NCBI GenBank assembly: GCA_031976175.1
Contig: DALYLR010000023.1
Location: forward strand, 1-55,642
Length of the DNA stretch: 55,642 bases
From: DMER01 sp003451645
Lineage (GTDB): Bacteria; Pseudomonadota; Alphaproteobacteria; Micropepsales; Micropepsaceae
Reading direction: 5' to 3'
The number at the start of each line of letters is the position of its first letter. Position 1 is the stretch's first letter. Below the pieces are notes generated by a model. The model was not told the origin of the DNA. It saw only the letters and a program-made list of their open reading frames with translations, and did no database searches. This document shows, piece after piece, positions 47,030 through 55,642 of this stretch. Position numbers and translations under genes: made by a program.

Positions 47030-48304
47030 TCATGGAGCCTGAAGGACCAATGTCGCCGGTCCGCCTTTGGCCTCGGCTGATGGTCCAACAGGGGCGAGTG
47101 GGGTTACATCCACCCCGCTATCTGAACCAACGGCTGCGGGCACACTGCGCGAATAGGACTGAGCGGGCAGATCGAGCGGATCCTTGACCTCTGTTTTGAC
47201 GCGCGGAACCTCTAACTCCTGGTTCGCGATGGACCGCTGCCGGGCAGGGCGTGTGCGCTCGCGGCGTGGGCGGTCATTGGAGTTGAGCCGCATGGGCCGG
47301 GGTTCACTGGAGCGGCGTGCGGCGCGGGGCGGTTCGGGGTTCAAGGCACCGCCGACGCCACTCAGTTCGGTTGGTTTGACTGCCGGACGCGCCAGAGGGT
47401 AGCGAACCGATGGGACATTGGCGGGCGGCAACACATCCGGTGTGGCCTCGCCAAGAGCGGCCTGATCTTCTGGTGCTGGGGGGCCATTGGCATCGGCCTC
47501 ATCCGGCGGGATTGCATCGAGCCCAGGACTTGCTGGCGTTGCGTCAAGCCGCACAGTTGTGGAGCCACCAGGTGCTTGCGCGGTTGGGCTTGACTGCGCG
47601 GCATCTGCCGAAGGCGGCGCAAACTCGTCGAGCGGTTCGCGCTTGTAGGACGCAGCTTCTGGCACAAGGCGCAGCACGACGACCGGCTCACCCGCCTCCA
47701 TGGTGCGCACGCCGGCAGGGGAGGGAGCAGCGATTTGGCTTTGAACAGAAATAAGCGGACCGCCACTGCCCGTCCATGCTTCAGGGGATGCCTTGCGAGG
47801 TGCGCCGCTGACTTTTGACATCCCGGCGTCTGGCTTGATCTCAAGCTTGGGCTGCGGACGAAGCGTTGCAACCGCAATCGCATGAGTGGGCGTCTTTGCT
47901 GCCTGAATAGCTTCAGCGGTCTTGAGCGCTGCCCAAACCGCGACGGGCTGACCGTTGAACCCATAGGCGTCATCCGACACACCGGCCGCCACAAAAGCTT
48001 TGCCGCCGGCGGCTTTGGCCTCAGCAAATACGCCCTTGAAGTCCTGTGCGGTTGCCGGCGCGCCTTCGGCCTCGCACACATCGCGGTCTTCGCGCGTGAG
48101 ACCTTCACCGAGATTGCAATCCTCGCCAGTTAGGGCAGACAACAAGTGATCGCCAAGCCCTTTGCCCGTGGCGACGGTCGAAATCAGTCCAACTACCGTG
48201 GAGGCATCAGACGCCCCGGAGAGTGCTTGCGAGGCACACCCGCCGGACCAAACCGTGATGAGGGCAGTGGAGACAAGGAGGCTCACGAAAGCCTTACGCC
48301 GCAT
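47030..48304 (-). CDS. proline-rich exported protein, possible lipoprotein
   Basis: A 424-residue protein. MRRKAFVSLLVSTALITVWS leads to GGCASQALSG, a weak lipobox with Cys at about 23. The next 60 residues look folded (STVVGLISTVATGKGLGDHLL, a C-containing GEDCNLGEGLTREDRDVCEAEG). Residues from about 150 on are Pro/Ala/Arg-rich and low-complexity, ending in basic RRERTRPARQRS and an acidic/hydrophobic tail. The frame is open 40 codons further but the signal sequence fixes the ATG at 48304. Function unknown; it is divergent from mdh. Confidence 0.65.
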   Translation of the reverse strand: MRRKAFVSLLVSTALITVWSGGCASQALSGASDASTVVGLISTVATGKGLGDHLLSALTGEDCNLGEGLTREDRDVCEAEGAPATAQDFKGVFAEAKAAGGKAFVAAGVSDDAYGFNGQPVAVWAALKTAEAIQAAKTPTHAIAVATLRPQPKLEIKPDAGMSKVSGAPRKASPEAWTGSGGPLISVQSQIAAPSPAGVRTMEAGEPVVVLRLVPEAASYKREPLDEFAPPSADAAQSSPTAQAPGGSTTVRLDATPASPGLDAIPPDEADANGPPAPEDQAALGEATPDVLPPANVPSVRYPLARPAVKPTELSGVGGALNPEPPRAARRSSEPRPMRLNSNDRPRRERTRPARQRSIANQELEVPRVKTEVKDPLDLPAQSYSRSVPAAVGSDSGVDVTPLAPVGPSAEAKGGPATLVLQAP

Positions 48305-48630
48305 GGGGTACTCCGAACAGGCCGGGTGTGCCGTGCCCCTTTCCGCCAACGTGGCGGCTGTCCCCCGGCAACCATTGTGCGCTACTATGAACGGTTTGCA
48401 AAAAACCGTGAGGAGTGTGGCCACAATGCAATCCTCATGTCAATTCTCAACACCAGCCTAAACGATGTTCTGTGACGGTGTACCTGGGACATCCGCCATG
48501 ACCATCTGCCGAATTTGGTTAAGGAATCGTATTGTTTGGGCGGTCTTCGCTTGCGGGTCCGGACGAGTTTGGCTATGCCCGCATGGAATAAGCTTAGCGC
48601 GCTCAAGGCACAACCAAAAGGAGAACAGCG
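48305..48630. other. divergent intergenic region before mdh
   Basis: 326 bases without a convincing gene. A relatively AT-rich stretch near 48510-48540 (GAATTTGGTTAAGGAATCG) may hold the mdh promoter, and AAAGGAGA lies just before the mdh ATG. I found no strong inverted repeat or RNA-like fold. Confidence 0.4.
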
Positions 48631-49596
48631 ATGTCCCGTAAAAAAATAGCGCTCATTGGTGGTGGGCAAATCGGGGGCACGCTTGCTCACCTGATCGGCT
48701 TGAAGGAGCTGGGTGACGTCATGCTTTTCGACATTGTCGAGGGTCTGCCGCAGGGTAAGTCGCTCGACATTTCTCAGTCCGCGCCGGTCGATGGATTTGA
48801 TGCGCGGATGTCAGGGACCCAGAACTATGCGGATATCGCAGGTGCGGACGTGGTCATCGTAACCGCAGGTGTGCCCCGCAAGCCGGGCATGAGCCGCGAC
48901 GATCTGCTGACCGTGAACCTGAACATCATCCGCTCGGTAGGCGAAGGCATTCGCAGCCACGCCAAGGACGCCTTTGTCATCTGCATTACCAACCCATTGG
49001 ATGCGATGGTGTGGGCGCTGCGGGAGTTCTCTGGCCTGCCGCATAATAAGGTGGTGGGAATGGCTGGCGTCCTCGATAGTGCCCGGTTCCGCCATTTCTT
49101 GGCTGAGGAATTCAAGGTCTCGGTCGAGGACGTGACGGCCTTTGTGCTCGGCGGCCATGGCGATACCATGGTTCCGCTGACGCGTTATTCCACGGTTGCG
49201 GGCATCCCCCTGCCGGACCTCGTGAAACTGGGCTGGACCACGCAAGAGCGCCTCGACAAGATCGTTCAGCGCACCCGCGATGGCGGCGCGGAGATCGTCG
49301 GTCTTCTTAAGACCGGATCGGCCTTCTACGCGCCCGCGGCCTCGGCCATTGCGATGGCTGAGAGCTATCTCAAGGACAAAAAGCGCGTGCTGCCCTGTGC
49401 CGCCTATCTCAACGGAGAGTTCGGTGTGAAGGGCACGTATGTTGGCGTGCCGGTAGTGTTGGGCGGCGGCGGTGTTGAGCGGATCGTCTCGCTGACCATG
49501 ACCCCCGAAGAGCAAGCGATGTTCACAAAGTCGGTCGACAGCGTGCGCGGCCTCATCGACGCCTGCAAAAAGCTTGAGCCGCGCTTGGCCGGTTAA
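48631..49596 (+). CDS. mdh: malate dehydrogenase, LDH-like type
   Basis: A 321-residue NAD-dependent enzyme interconverting malate and oxaloacetate in the TCA cycle. GGGQIGG is at 10-16, D34 after the second strand sets NAD preference, VPRKPGMSRDD carries substrate arginines R83 and R89, and FVLGGHGDTMVPL carries the catalytic H176. Length and sequence fit the lactate-dehydrogenase-like malate dehydrogenases of alphaproteobacteria. AAAGGAGA precedes the ATG. It heads the run toward sucCD and sucA but is separated from them by two unrelated genes. Confidence 0.97.
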   Translation: MSRKKIALIGGGQIGGTLAHLIGLKELGDVMLFDIVEGLPQGKSLDISQSAPVDGFDARMSGTQNYADIAGADVVIVTAGVPRKPGMSRDDLLTVNLNIIRSVGEGIRSHAKDAFVICITNPLDAMVWALREFSGLPHNKVVGMAGVLDSARFRHFLAEEFKVSVEDVTAFVLGGHGDTMVPLTRYSTVAGIPLPDLVKLGWTTQERLDKIVQRTRDGGAEIVGLLKTGSAFYAPAASAIAMAESYLKDKKRVLPCAAYLNGEFGVKGTYVGVPVVLGGGGVERIVSLTMTPEEQAMFTKSVDSVRGLIDACKKLEPRLAG

Positions 49597-49666
49597 GGCT
49601 GTCACAAAACCCTTGCTAGTGTCGGGCAAGGTCAGGCGAAGTTCTGTTTGGGTAATGGGGGCGGCA

Positions 49667-50836
49667 ATGACGATGGCATGGACAAAGATTCTGGTTTTGG
49701 CGGGCGTGGTGGCACTCAGCGCCTGCGCACAAACACAAGCCCCCGCGCCGGTCAAGCAGGACGTACCCGTGCCCGCCCCCAAAGCGGTCGATACGCCCGC
49801 CATCTCTGTCCCCTCGGGGCCGATTATTGGCCCAAAGGGCGTGCCCATTGATCGCTCCGTGACGCTCACGAAAATTGGTTTTGGTTCTTGCCTGCAGCAA
49901 GAGCGGCCAATGCCGATCTTTGATGCCATCATGAAGGACAAGCCCCAGCTCTTCTTGATGATTGGCGACAATGTCTACGGCGACAGCAAGGACGCCGAAC
50001 TCACCAAGCTCCGCAAGGCGTACTACACTTTGGCACAACGCGCGGAGTGGCAGCGCTTCCGCTCAGCCCAACCAATGCTCGCCACCTGGGACGACCACGA
50101 TTACGGCGACAATGACGAGGGCGGAAAATTCGCGCCCAAAGGCCTGGCCCAAAAGCTCTTTGCGGATTTCTGGGATTTGCCTGCAGACGCACCCGCGCGC
50201 AGGCGTGATGGTATCTATGACAGCGTGATCATCGGCCCCGCTGGCAAGCGTGTGCAGATCATTTTGCTCGACACGCGCTATTTCCGCAGTGACCTTACAC
50301 CGACCGATCAGCGTAATGCGCCAGGCAAGGAGCGCTATTTGCCAAGCACAGCGCAGGGTCAAGATATGCTGGGCGCGGCACAATGGGCCTGGCTTGAGAA
50401 GGAACTCAAGAAACCAGCCGATTTGCGCATTCTCGCCTCCTCGATCCAAATCATTGCCGAAGGGCATGGCTGGGAGCGTTGGGGCCTGCTGCCTGCGGAG
50501 CAGGACCGGCTCTATCGCCTTTTGGCGCAAACCAAGGTCAAGGGCCTCTTCGCCATAAGCGGCGACCGCCACTCGGCGGCGATCTATCGTTCTGAGAAGG
50601 GCCTCAAATATCCCCTCTATGACGTGACATCGTCATCGCTGAATCTGGCCTTCCCCGACTCCAAATTCGAGGATTTGCCCGCGCCGACCCGGCTTACCAA
50701 GGCGTTCCGCGGCGAAAATTATGGAATGTTATCAATAGATTGGGACAAGCGGGCGGTTTTGGCCGAAATCAAGGACAATCAGGGCGCCACGGTGCACCGT
50801 CAAACCATGGAATTCCGCGAACTCGGCCTGAAATAG
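49667..50836 (+). CDS. PhoD-like metallophosphatase lipoprotein
   Basis: A 389-residue lipoprotein. The lipobox LSAC ends at Cys20, and a proline-rich linker (QAPAPVKQDVPVPAPKA) is followed by a metallophosphatase domain. GDNVYGD (100-106), WDDHDYGDND (141-150) and SGDRHSA are the metal-binding motifs, as in alkaline phosphatase D. The frame opens at 49574 inside mdh, but the signal sequence begins at the ATG at 49667. It is probably periplasmic, releasing phosphate from esters or lipids. Its position between mdh and sucC is not standard. Confidence 0.87.
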   Translation: MTMAWTKILVLAGVVALSACAQTQAPAPVKQDVPVPAPKAVDTPAISVPSGPIIGPKGVPIDRSVTLTKIGFGSCLQQERPMPIFDAIMKDKPQLFLMIGDNVYGDSKDAELTKLRKAYYTLAQRAEWQRFRSAQPMLATWDDHDYGDNDEGGKFAPKGLAQKLFADFWDLPADAPARRRDGIYDSVIIGPAGKRVQIILLDTRYFRSDLTPTDQRNAPGKERYLPSTAQGQDMLGAAQWAWLEKELKKPADLRILASSIQIIAEGHGWERWGLLPAEQDRLYRLLAQTKVKGLFAISGDRHSAAIYRSEKGLKYPLYDVTSSSLNLAFPDSKFEDLPAPTRLTKAFRGENYGMLSIDWDKRAVLAEIKDNQGATVHRQTMEFRELGLK

Positions 50837-50924
50837 CCTGATCACAGCAATCGCTTAAGGCGATTTGCATAGGCCAGGAACTTCGTTAGGATCATTCTCT
50901 GGGGATAGGCCGGGGAGATAAGTC

Positions 50925-51461
50925 ATGCTGAATTCGCGCTTTCTGATCATGTTGCTGATCTTTGCAGCGACCGCAGCCATTGTTTGGTACACACAAATTG
51001 CTGCAAAGCCTCCAGTTGCAGCAACGCGAAGTTTTGATGGGCTGAGCTATCAGACTTTGGCGCCGTCTTGGCCCACGATGATGGAGCCCGCGCGCGACAC
51101 GTTGCACAGCATGCGCGAGATTGTTTCAAACACAGGCATCGGCCGTCCGGTTGCTGCCGTTTTGGTCATCGCTGCGATCCTGTTTCTGGGTTACGTGGTG
51201 GCCTATGGAGCAATCCATTTGGCCCATCAAATGTCCTCGGGCGGATCTGGCGTCATGGCCAATCTCGTCCAGGTTATTGTCGCGCCGCTATGGCAGGTCG
51301 GGTTGACCTTTGTATCCGCTCTCCAATCCGTGGAATGGCTCCAGGAGAAGGAAATCATCGCCTCCGATCTGTCGACCCCAGTCTATTTTCTTTATGCGTT
51401 GATTTCGATGGTCTTGATGATGGGTCTCGCCCGCATTCGCGGCAAGGTCGCGGGCGCTTGA
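50925..51461 (+). CDS. hypothetical multi-pass membrane protein
   Basis: A 178-residue protein with transmembrane helices at about 5-22 (FLIMLLIFAATAAIVWYTQI), 75-96 (PVAAVLVIAAILFLGYVVAYG) and 153-171 (PVYFLYALISMVLMMGLAR), plus a hydrophobic loop APLWQVGLTFVSAL. GGGGAGA lies seven bases before the ATG. No domain is recognised. It precedes sucC by 178 bases and may or may not belong to that transcript. Confidence 0.7.
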   Translation: MLNSRFLIMLLIFAATAAIVWYTQIAAKPPVAATRSFDGLSYQTLAPSWPTMMEPARDTLHSMREIVSNTGIGRPVAAVLVIAAILFLGYVVAYGAIHLAHQMSSGGSGVMANLVQVIVAPLWQVGLTFVSALQSVEWLQEKEIIASDLSTPVYFLYALISMVLMMGLARIRGKVAGA

Positions 51462-51639
51462 CGTGGCAGCGTCTGTGACTGCACGCGCGCGCCCGGCAAG
51501 GCTCTCAGTCCAGTAAACTTCTGGAGCGCTTTGCGTTTACGCGATTGCGCGGAGCAACCTTACCCGGCTATAGAACGTGCCAGCACCGGAGTGCACCCGG
51601 ACGCAAGCGCATCATATCGTTCCAACCCGGCGGATTTGC

Positions 51640-52836
51640 ATGAACATTCACGAATATCAGGCCAAAGCTCTGCTCAAGGAGTTTGGCGTCGCAGTGCCCA
51701 AAGGGGTTGCGGCTTTCACCGTTGATGAGGCGGTCAAGGCGGCGGAGCAGCTGCCGGGTCCAGTCTGGGTTGTGAAGTCGCAAATCCATGCAGGCGGTCG
51801 CGGCAAGGGCAAGTTCAAGGAGCTGCCTGCGGATGCCAAAGGCGGCGTGCGTTTGGCAAAATCAGTCGCTGAGGTGCGGGCACACGCAACGGAGATGCTG
51901 GGCCGGACTCTCGTGACTCAGCAGACAGGTGCCCATGGCCGGGTTGTTAAGCGCCTCTACATTGAGGATGGCTCGGACATCAAGAAGGAGCTCTATTTGT
52001 CGATGCTGATCGACCGCGCGACCTCGCGTCTGGCGATCATTGCTTCTACCGAAGGGGGCATGGACATCGAAGAGGTGGCGCACCACCACCCGGAAAAGAT
52101 CGCGACGTTGTCAGTGGATCCGGCAACCGGCATTCAGCCCTACCACGGCCGCCGTTTGGCCGATGCATTGGACCTTTCTGGTGAGACAGCCAAACAATTG
52201 GGTGCGCTCATCGCCAATCTCGCGCGCGCCTTCAGCGCCAAGGACATGAGCCAATTGGAAATCAACCCGCTGGTGATCACCGGGTCGGGCGATGTGATTT
52301 GCCTCGATGCCAAGCTCAATTTTGATGACAACGCCTTGTTCCGTCACCCGGAAGTGATGGCACTGCGCGATACGGACGAGGAAGACCCGGCCGAACTTGA
52401 GGCGTCTAAGTTCGACCTCTCCTTCATCAAGCTCGATGGCAACATTGGCTGCCTCGTGAACGGTGCAGGCCTTGCAATGGCCACGATGGACATCATCAAG
52501 CTCTATGGCGCGGAGCCGGCGAATTTCTTGGATGTTGGCGGCGGTGCGTCGAAGGAAAAGGTCACCAACGCCTTCAAGATCTTGCTCAAGGACCCGGAGG
52601 TCAAGGGCATCTTGGTCAACATCTTTGGCGGCATCATGCGCTGCGATATCATCGCCGAGGGCATTATCGCGGCCGCCAAGGAAGTGAAACTTCACGTGCC
52701 TTTGGTCGCCAGATTGTCTGGCACCAACGCCGAGTTGGGCAAAAAGATTCTCAAAGAATCCGGGCTCAATCTGATCCCCGCTGACGATCTTGCCGACGCC
52801 GCGCAGAAAATCGTGTCCGCTGTGAAAAAGGGCTAG
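51640..52836 (+). CDS. sucC: succinyl-CoA synthetase beta subunit
   Basis: A 398-residue subunit binding nucleotide through an ATP-grasp fold. MNIHEYQAKALLKEFGVAVP is the canonical start, which I place at the ATG at 51640; the frame is open 21 codons further. VKSQIHAGGRGKGKFK, LEINPLVITGSGDVICLDAK and the C-terminal NIFGGIMRCDIIAEGI are conserved, and GSSGT-type residues occur as RLSGTNAELGKKIL. No strong Shine-Dalgarno is seen. It is followed three bases later by a small exported protein, then sucD. Confidence 0.97.
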   Translation: MNIHEYQAKALLKEFGVAVPKGVAAFTVDEAVKAAEQLPGPVWVVKSQIHAGGRGKGKFKELPADAKGGVRLAKSVAEVRAHATEMLGRTLVTQQTGAHGRVVKRLYIEDGSDIKKELYLSMLIDRATSRLAIIASTEGGMDIEEVAHHHPEKIATLSVDPATGIQPYHGRRLADALDLSGETAKQLGALIANLARAFSAKDMSQLEINPLVITGSGDVICLDAKLNFDDNALFRHPEVMALRDTDEEDPAELEASKFDLSFIKLDGNIGCLVNGAGLAMATMDIIKLYGAEPANFLDVGGGASKEKVTNAFKILLKDPEVKGILVNIFGGIMRCDIIAEGIIAAAKEVKLHVPLVARLSGTNAELGKKILKESGLNLIPADDLADAAQKIVSAVKKG

Positions 52837-52839
52837 CCC

Positions 52840-53364
52840 ATGGTGATCTCCTCAATCTTGGCTCTTGTCTTGGCGCAGGCGACGGCTGCTTCGGCAACGC
52901 CGTCCTTCTCCGCCTACAAGACGGCCTGTCTGGATACGCAGGCCGACCCCGCAGCAATCCGCGCGGCCGCCTCGGCCGCCAAGTGGCAAGCCTTGACCCA
53001 GGAGGAGAAAGAGGCGATCGCGCCTGGCAATCCCGATGGCGTTGAGGGGTGGGCGATCGCGCAAGGGGCAGGGCGCCTGCAGGTGTCGATTGTCTCTGGC
53101 GCCTTGAAGGGCGGTCTCGCATCGGGCGCGCAATCGACCTGCACATTGACCGCGCCGCAAGGCGATGATGAGGCTCTGATCAAGGCCTATAGCACGCACC
53201 TGAAGCGCAACCCGTCAGAGAATGCGAATGATGCAGGCCTGCGCACGGCGGTCTGGTCCGTATCGGCGCAAAACGCGCGTGCCATGCATTACTATTTCGG
53301 TGGTGCGGGCGCGGCCGCAAACAGCTCCACCTTCTCGATCACCATTATTCGCCAGCAGAACTAA
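52840..53364 (+). CDS. small exported hypothetical protein between sucC and sucD
   Basis: A 174-residue protein with a short signal peptide (MVISSILALVLAQATA, cleavage near ASA), two cysteines (C29 and C107) that could form a disulfide, and a mixed alpha/beta domain: WQALTQEEKEAIAPGNPDGVEGWAIAQGAG and RTAVWSVSAQNARAMHYYFGG. It starts three bases after the sucC stop and ends eight bases before the sucD start, so it must be co-transcribed and probably translationally coupled with both. No family is recognised. A periplasmic protein nested in a cytosolic enzyme operon is odd. Confidence 0.75.
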   Translation: MVISSILALVLAQATAASATPSFSAYKTACLDTQADPAAIRAAASAAKWQALTQEEKEAIAPGNPDGVEGWAIAQGAGRLQVSIVSGALKGGLASGAQSTCTLTAPQGDDEALIKAYSTHLKRNPSENANDAGLRTAVWSVSAQNARAMHYYFGGAGAAANSSTFSITIIRQQN

Positions 53365-53372
53365 GGGCCTCA

Positions 53373-54251
53373 ATGTCAATTCTCGTCGACAAGAACACCA
53401 AGGTCATTTGCCAGGGCTTCACCGGCAATCAAGGCACCTTCCACTCTGAGCAGGCGATCGCCTATGGCACGAAAATGGTGGGTGGTGTAGCCCCTGGCAA
53501 AGGCGGCTCGACGCACCTGAACTTGCCCGTGTTCGACACGGTGGCCGAAGCGGTTGCCAGGACTGGCGCGACGGCCAGTGCGATCTATGTACCCCCGCCC
53601 TTTGCTGCGGATGCGATCCTGGAAGCGATCGATGCAGGTGTCGAGCTTGCGGTGTGCATTACCGAGGGCATCCCCGTCCTCGACATGGTGCGCGTCAAGC
53701 GCGCTTTGCAAGGGTCAAGGACCCGCCTCATTGGGCCGAACTGCCCCGGCGTCCTGACGCCGGATGAGTGCAAGATCGGAATCATGCCGGGCAACATTTT
53801 CAAAAAGGGCTCGGTCGGGATTGTGTCCCGGTCTGGCACGCTGACCTATGAGGCGGTCGCCCAAACGACGGCTGCGGGCTTGGGTCAGACGACCGCTGTG
53901 GGCATTGGCGGCGATCCTGTCAATGGCACGAACTTTATTGATGTCCTGGAGAAATTCCTCGCCGATCCCGACACCAAGTCGATCATCATGATCGGTGAGA
54001 TCGGCGGGTCAGCAGAAGAAGACGCAGCCGACTTCATCCAGCACAACAAGACAAAGAAACCAATGGTCGGCTTTATTGCGGGCGTGACCGCGCCTCCGGG
54101 CCGCCGGATGGGCCACGCTGGTGCCATTGTTTCGGGCGGCAAGGGCACAGCGGGCACCAAGATCGAGGCCATGCGCAGTGCGGGGATCCGGGTCGCGGAT
54201 TCGCCCGCATCCCTCGGCTCCACTCTGGTCGAGCGCCTGAAAGCAAACTAA
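53373..54251 (+). CDS. sucD: succinyl-CoA synthetase alpha subunit
   Basis: A 292-residue subunit that carries the phosphohistidine intermediate and binds CoA. VICQGFTGNQGTFHSEQAIAYG opens the CoA-binding domain, IGPNCPGVLTPDECKIGIMPG is conserved, and H248 in RMGHAGAIVSGGKG is the phosphorylated histidine. Length is normal. It pairs with sucC across the inserted small gene; sucA starts 158 bases downstream. Confidence 0.98.
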   Translation: MSILVDKNTKVICQGFTGNQGTFHSEQAIAYGTKMVGGVAPGKGGSTHLNLPVFDTVAEAVARTGATASAIYVPPPFAADAILEAIDAGVELAVCITEGIPVLDMVRVKRALQGSRTRLIGPNCPGVLTPDECKIGIMPGNIFKKGSVGIVSRSGTLTYEAVAQTTAAGLGQTTAVGIGGDPVNGTNFIDVLEKFLADPDTKSIIMIGEIGGSAEEDAADFIQHNKTKKPMVGFIAGVTAPPGRRMGHAGAIVSGGKGTAGTKIEAMRSAGIRVADSPASLGSTLVERLKAN

Positions 54252-54290
54252 ATTGATTTCACCTTGATTGGTGCGCCTGGCGACATAGCT

Positions 54291-54365
54291 GCGTGAAAGG
54301 GCTGCCAGGGCTCCCCTCAAGCGATCGTCGAGAAAACCACCAATGCGGCCGCGTGAAAGGGCTGC
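54291..54365 (+). repeat. 15-bp direct repeat in the sucD-sucA gap
   Basis: GCGTGAAAGGGCTGC occurs at 54291-54305 and again at 54351-54365, exactly 60 bases apart, within the leader of sucA. The flanks differ. It may be a tandem protein-binding site or a remnant of a local duplication. An open frame through both copies (54293-54595) is out of phase with sucA and is not considered real. Confidence 0.6.
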
Positions 54366-54408
54366 ACGGACAAGGGAACGGACCTGAGACAATCAGGCCG
54401 GAAAATGG

Positions 54409-55642
54409 ATGGAACGTTCTGCTGCCCCTTCAGGGGCTGGCCGCGACGACGCGGCTGAGACATCGTTTCTCTACGGTGCCAACGCACCCTTCATCGAAGC
54501 GCTTTACGAAGTCTATTTGCGCGATCCAGCGCAGGTTGACGCCGATTGGCGCAATTTCTTCGATGCGCTGGCGGACACCCGTGCCAAGGCGATGATGAAT
54601 GGGCGTGCGCCGTGGCTGCCCTCTTGGGGCAGGCCGGAGCTGCTTAAAGTTCCCGAGGAACCATCCGCCGCGCCCAAGGCTGCGAAAGCAGGCGCCGCCA
54701 AGCCAACCGCACCTGCAGCTGTCGTGGCCGATCCCGCGGCGATCCGCCAGGCCGCGCAGGACACCTTGCGCGCATCTATGCTTATCCATGCCTATCGTGT
54801 TCGCGGCCATCTTGAGGCCGACCTCGATCCTTTACGCCTGGAGCGCAAGGCGCCGCATCAGGAGCTCAATCCAGAGAGTTTTGGCTTCACGGCTGCGGAC
54901 ATGGACCGCCCGATTTTTATCGACGGCAAGCTGGGTCTCGAAAGTGCCACCTTGCGCCAGATCCATCAGATCCTGCGCCGCACCTATTGCGGCCGCATCG
55001 GCTATGAGTTCATGCATGTGACCAATCCTGACGAAAAGGATTGGATACAGCGCCGCATCGAAGGCGCCGACAAGGGGATCAGCTTCACCCCAGAGGGCAA
55101 GCGTGCCATCTATAACAAGCTGATCGAGGCAGAAGGCTTCGAACAATTCTGCGCCAAGAAATTTGTCGGCACCAAGCGCTTTGGTCTTGATGGCGGCGAG
55201 GCCCTCATCCCCGCCTTGGAGCAGATCATCAAGGTGGGCGGTAGTCTTGGTGCCAAGGACATTGTGTTGGGCATGGCCCATCGCGGCCGCCTCAACGTCC
55301 TGGCGACGGTCATGTCCAAGCCCTACAAGGCAATCTTCCATGAGTTCAAAGGCGGCTCTGCGAACCCGGACGATGTCGCGGGCTCCGGCGACGTCAAATA
55401 CCATATGGGCGCATCGTCTGATCGCGTCTTTGGCGCCAACAAAGTGCACTTGTCCTTGACGGCGAACCCCTCACATTTGGAGGCGGTCAATCCGGTCGTC
55501 CTGGGCAAGGCGCGGGCCAAGCAACATCAGTATGGCGACCGGGTGGAGCGCACGACCGTGATCCCCGTCCTGCTGCACGGAGACGCGGCCTTTGCGGGCC
55601 AAGGCGTGGTGGCTGGGTGTTTCGCGATGTCGGGCACTAAGG
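54409..55642 (+). CDS. sucA: 2-oxoglutarate dehydrogenase E1 component (5' part, truncated by window end)
   Basis: The frame from ATG 54409 stays open for 411 codons to the window edge. SFLYGANAPFIEALYEVYLR and DADWRNFFDAL are the N-terminal E2-binding segment. SMLIHAYRVRGHLEADLDPL, VTNPDEKDWIQRRIEG, GTKRFGLDGGEALIPALEQI, DIVLGMAHRGRLNVLATVM, SLTANPSHLEAVNPVVLGKA and LLHGDAAFAGQGVV are all diagnostic of the thiamine-dependent E1 of the 2-oxoglutarate dehydrogenase complex. An Ala/Pro-rich linker lies at about 85-105. No strong Shine-Dalgarno is visible. sucB and lpd would be expected beyond the window. Confidence 0.97.
   Translation, partial: MERSAAPSGAGRDDAAETSFLYGANAPFIEALYEVYLRDPAQVDADWRNFFDALADTRAKAMMNGRAPWLPSWGRPELLKVPEEPSAAPKAAKAGAAKPTAPAAVVADPAAIRQAAQDTLRASMLIHAYRVRGHLEADLDPLRLERKAPHQELNPESFGFTAADMDRPIFIDGKLGLESATLRQIHQILRRTYCGRIGYEFMHVTNPDEKDWIQRRIEGADKGISFTPEGKRAIYNKLIEAEGFEQFCAKKFVGTKRFGLDGGEALIPALEQIIKVGGSLGAKDIVLGMAHRGRLNVLATVMSKPYKAIFHEFKGGSANPDDVAGSGDVKYHMGASSDRVFGANKVHLSLTANPSHLEAVNPVVLGKARAKQHQYGDRVERTTVIPVLLHGDAAFAGQGVVAGCFAMSGTK

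Noticed and set aside
54293..54595. 100-codon frame over the sucD-sucA gap
   Set aside because: It is out of phase with the unmistakable sucA frame beginning at 54409.

Overview
The window is 55.6 kb of a GC-rich, gene-dense chromosome from an alphaproteobacterium. The best taxonomic markers are the hemC-hemD-Mic60-HemY order, tsaD divergent from hemC with gpsA, yciI and an EVE-domain gene on the same strand as tsaD, and the mdh ... sucC-sucD-sucA order. I cannot resolve the order or genus from the sequence alone. The last gene (sucA) runs off the right edge. The first 206 bases hold nothing I recognise.

Layout. (1) 0.2-9.1 kb is accessory DNA: a methyltransferase, a winged-helix/TPR regulator, a decayed transposase end, then a TetR-controlled detoxification module (TetR, MAPEG protein, MDR oxidoreductase, haloalkane-dehalogenase-like hydrolase). 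Three copies of one operator palindrome mark this module, and a 67/68-bp direct repeat carrying tRNA 3'-end sequence brackets it. It is followed by a second TetR with a PhyH dioxygenase, a cupin dioxygenase and a VapC remnant. (2) 9.1-21.9 kb is mainly housekeeping: acs, a 10-bp repeat array next to a perfect parS site, EVE-yciI-gpsA, tsaD, the heme genes hemC-hemD with Mic60 and HemY, an alpha/beta hydrolase and tRNA-Thr. (3) Between gpsA and tsaD sits an islet on the opposite strand: a TetR gene and three tandem, paralogous 34-38-residue hydrophobic peptides that I do not recognise. (4) 21.9-27.2 kb: PhyH, GNAT, RsgA, a polytopic membrane protein and a Zur-type regulator. (5) 27.5-46.3 kb suggests uptake and oxidation of hydrophobic acyl-type compounds: DUF1302, DUF1329 and YCF48-like envelope proteins, a diiron protein, crotonases, acyl-CoA dehydrogenases, a TonB-dependent receptor, an SDR and a TetR. 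Unrelated genes (glutaredoxin, AlkB, dapB) are mixed in. (6) 46.3-55.6 kb: tRNA-Ala, a proline-rich lipoprotein, mdh, a PhoD-like lipoprotein, a membrane protein, sucC, a small exported protein, sucD and the 5' part of sucA.

The most novel-looking item is the TetR plus triple-peptide islet at 13.43-14.72 kb. The three peptides keep a common core while differing mainly at synonymous sites, each has its own Shine-Dalgarno sequence, and a 22-bp inverted repeat of the same architecture lies before both the TetR gene and the first peptide. The parS-associated repeat array and the operator-marked, repeat-bracketed detoxification module come next.
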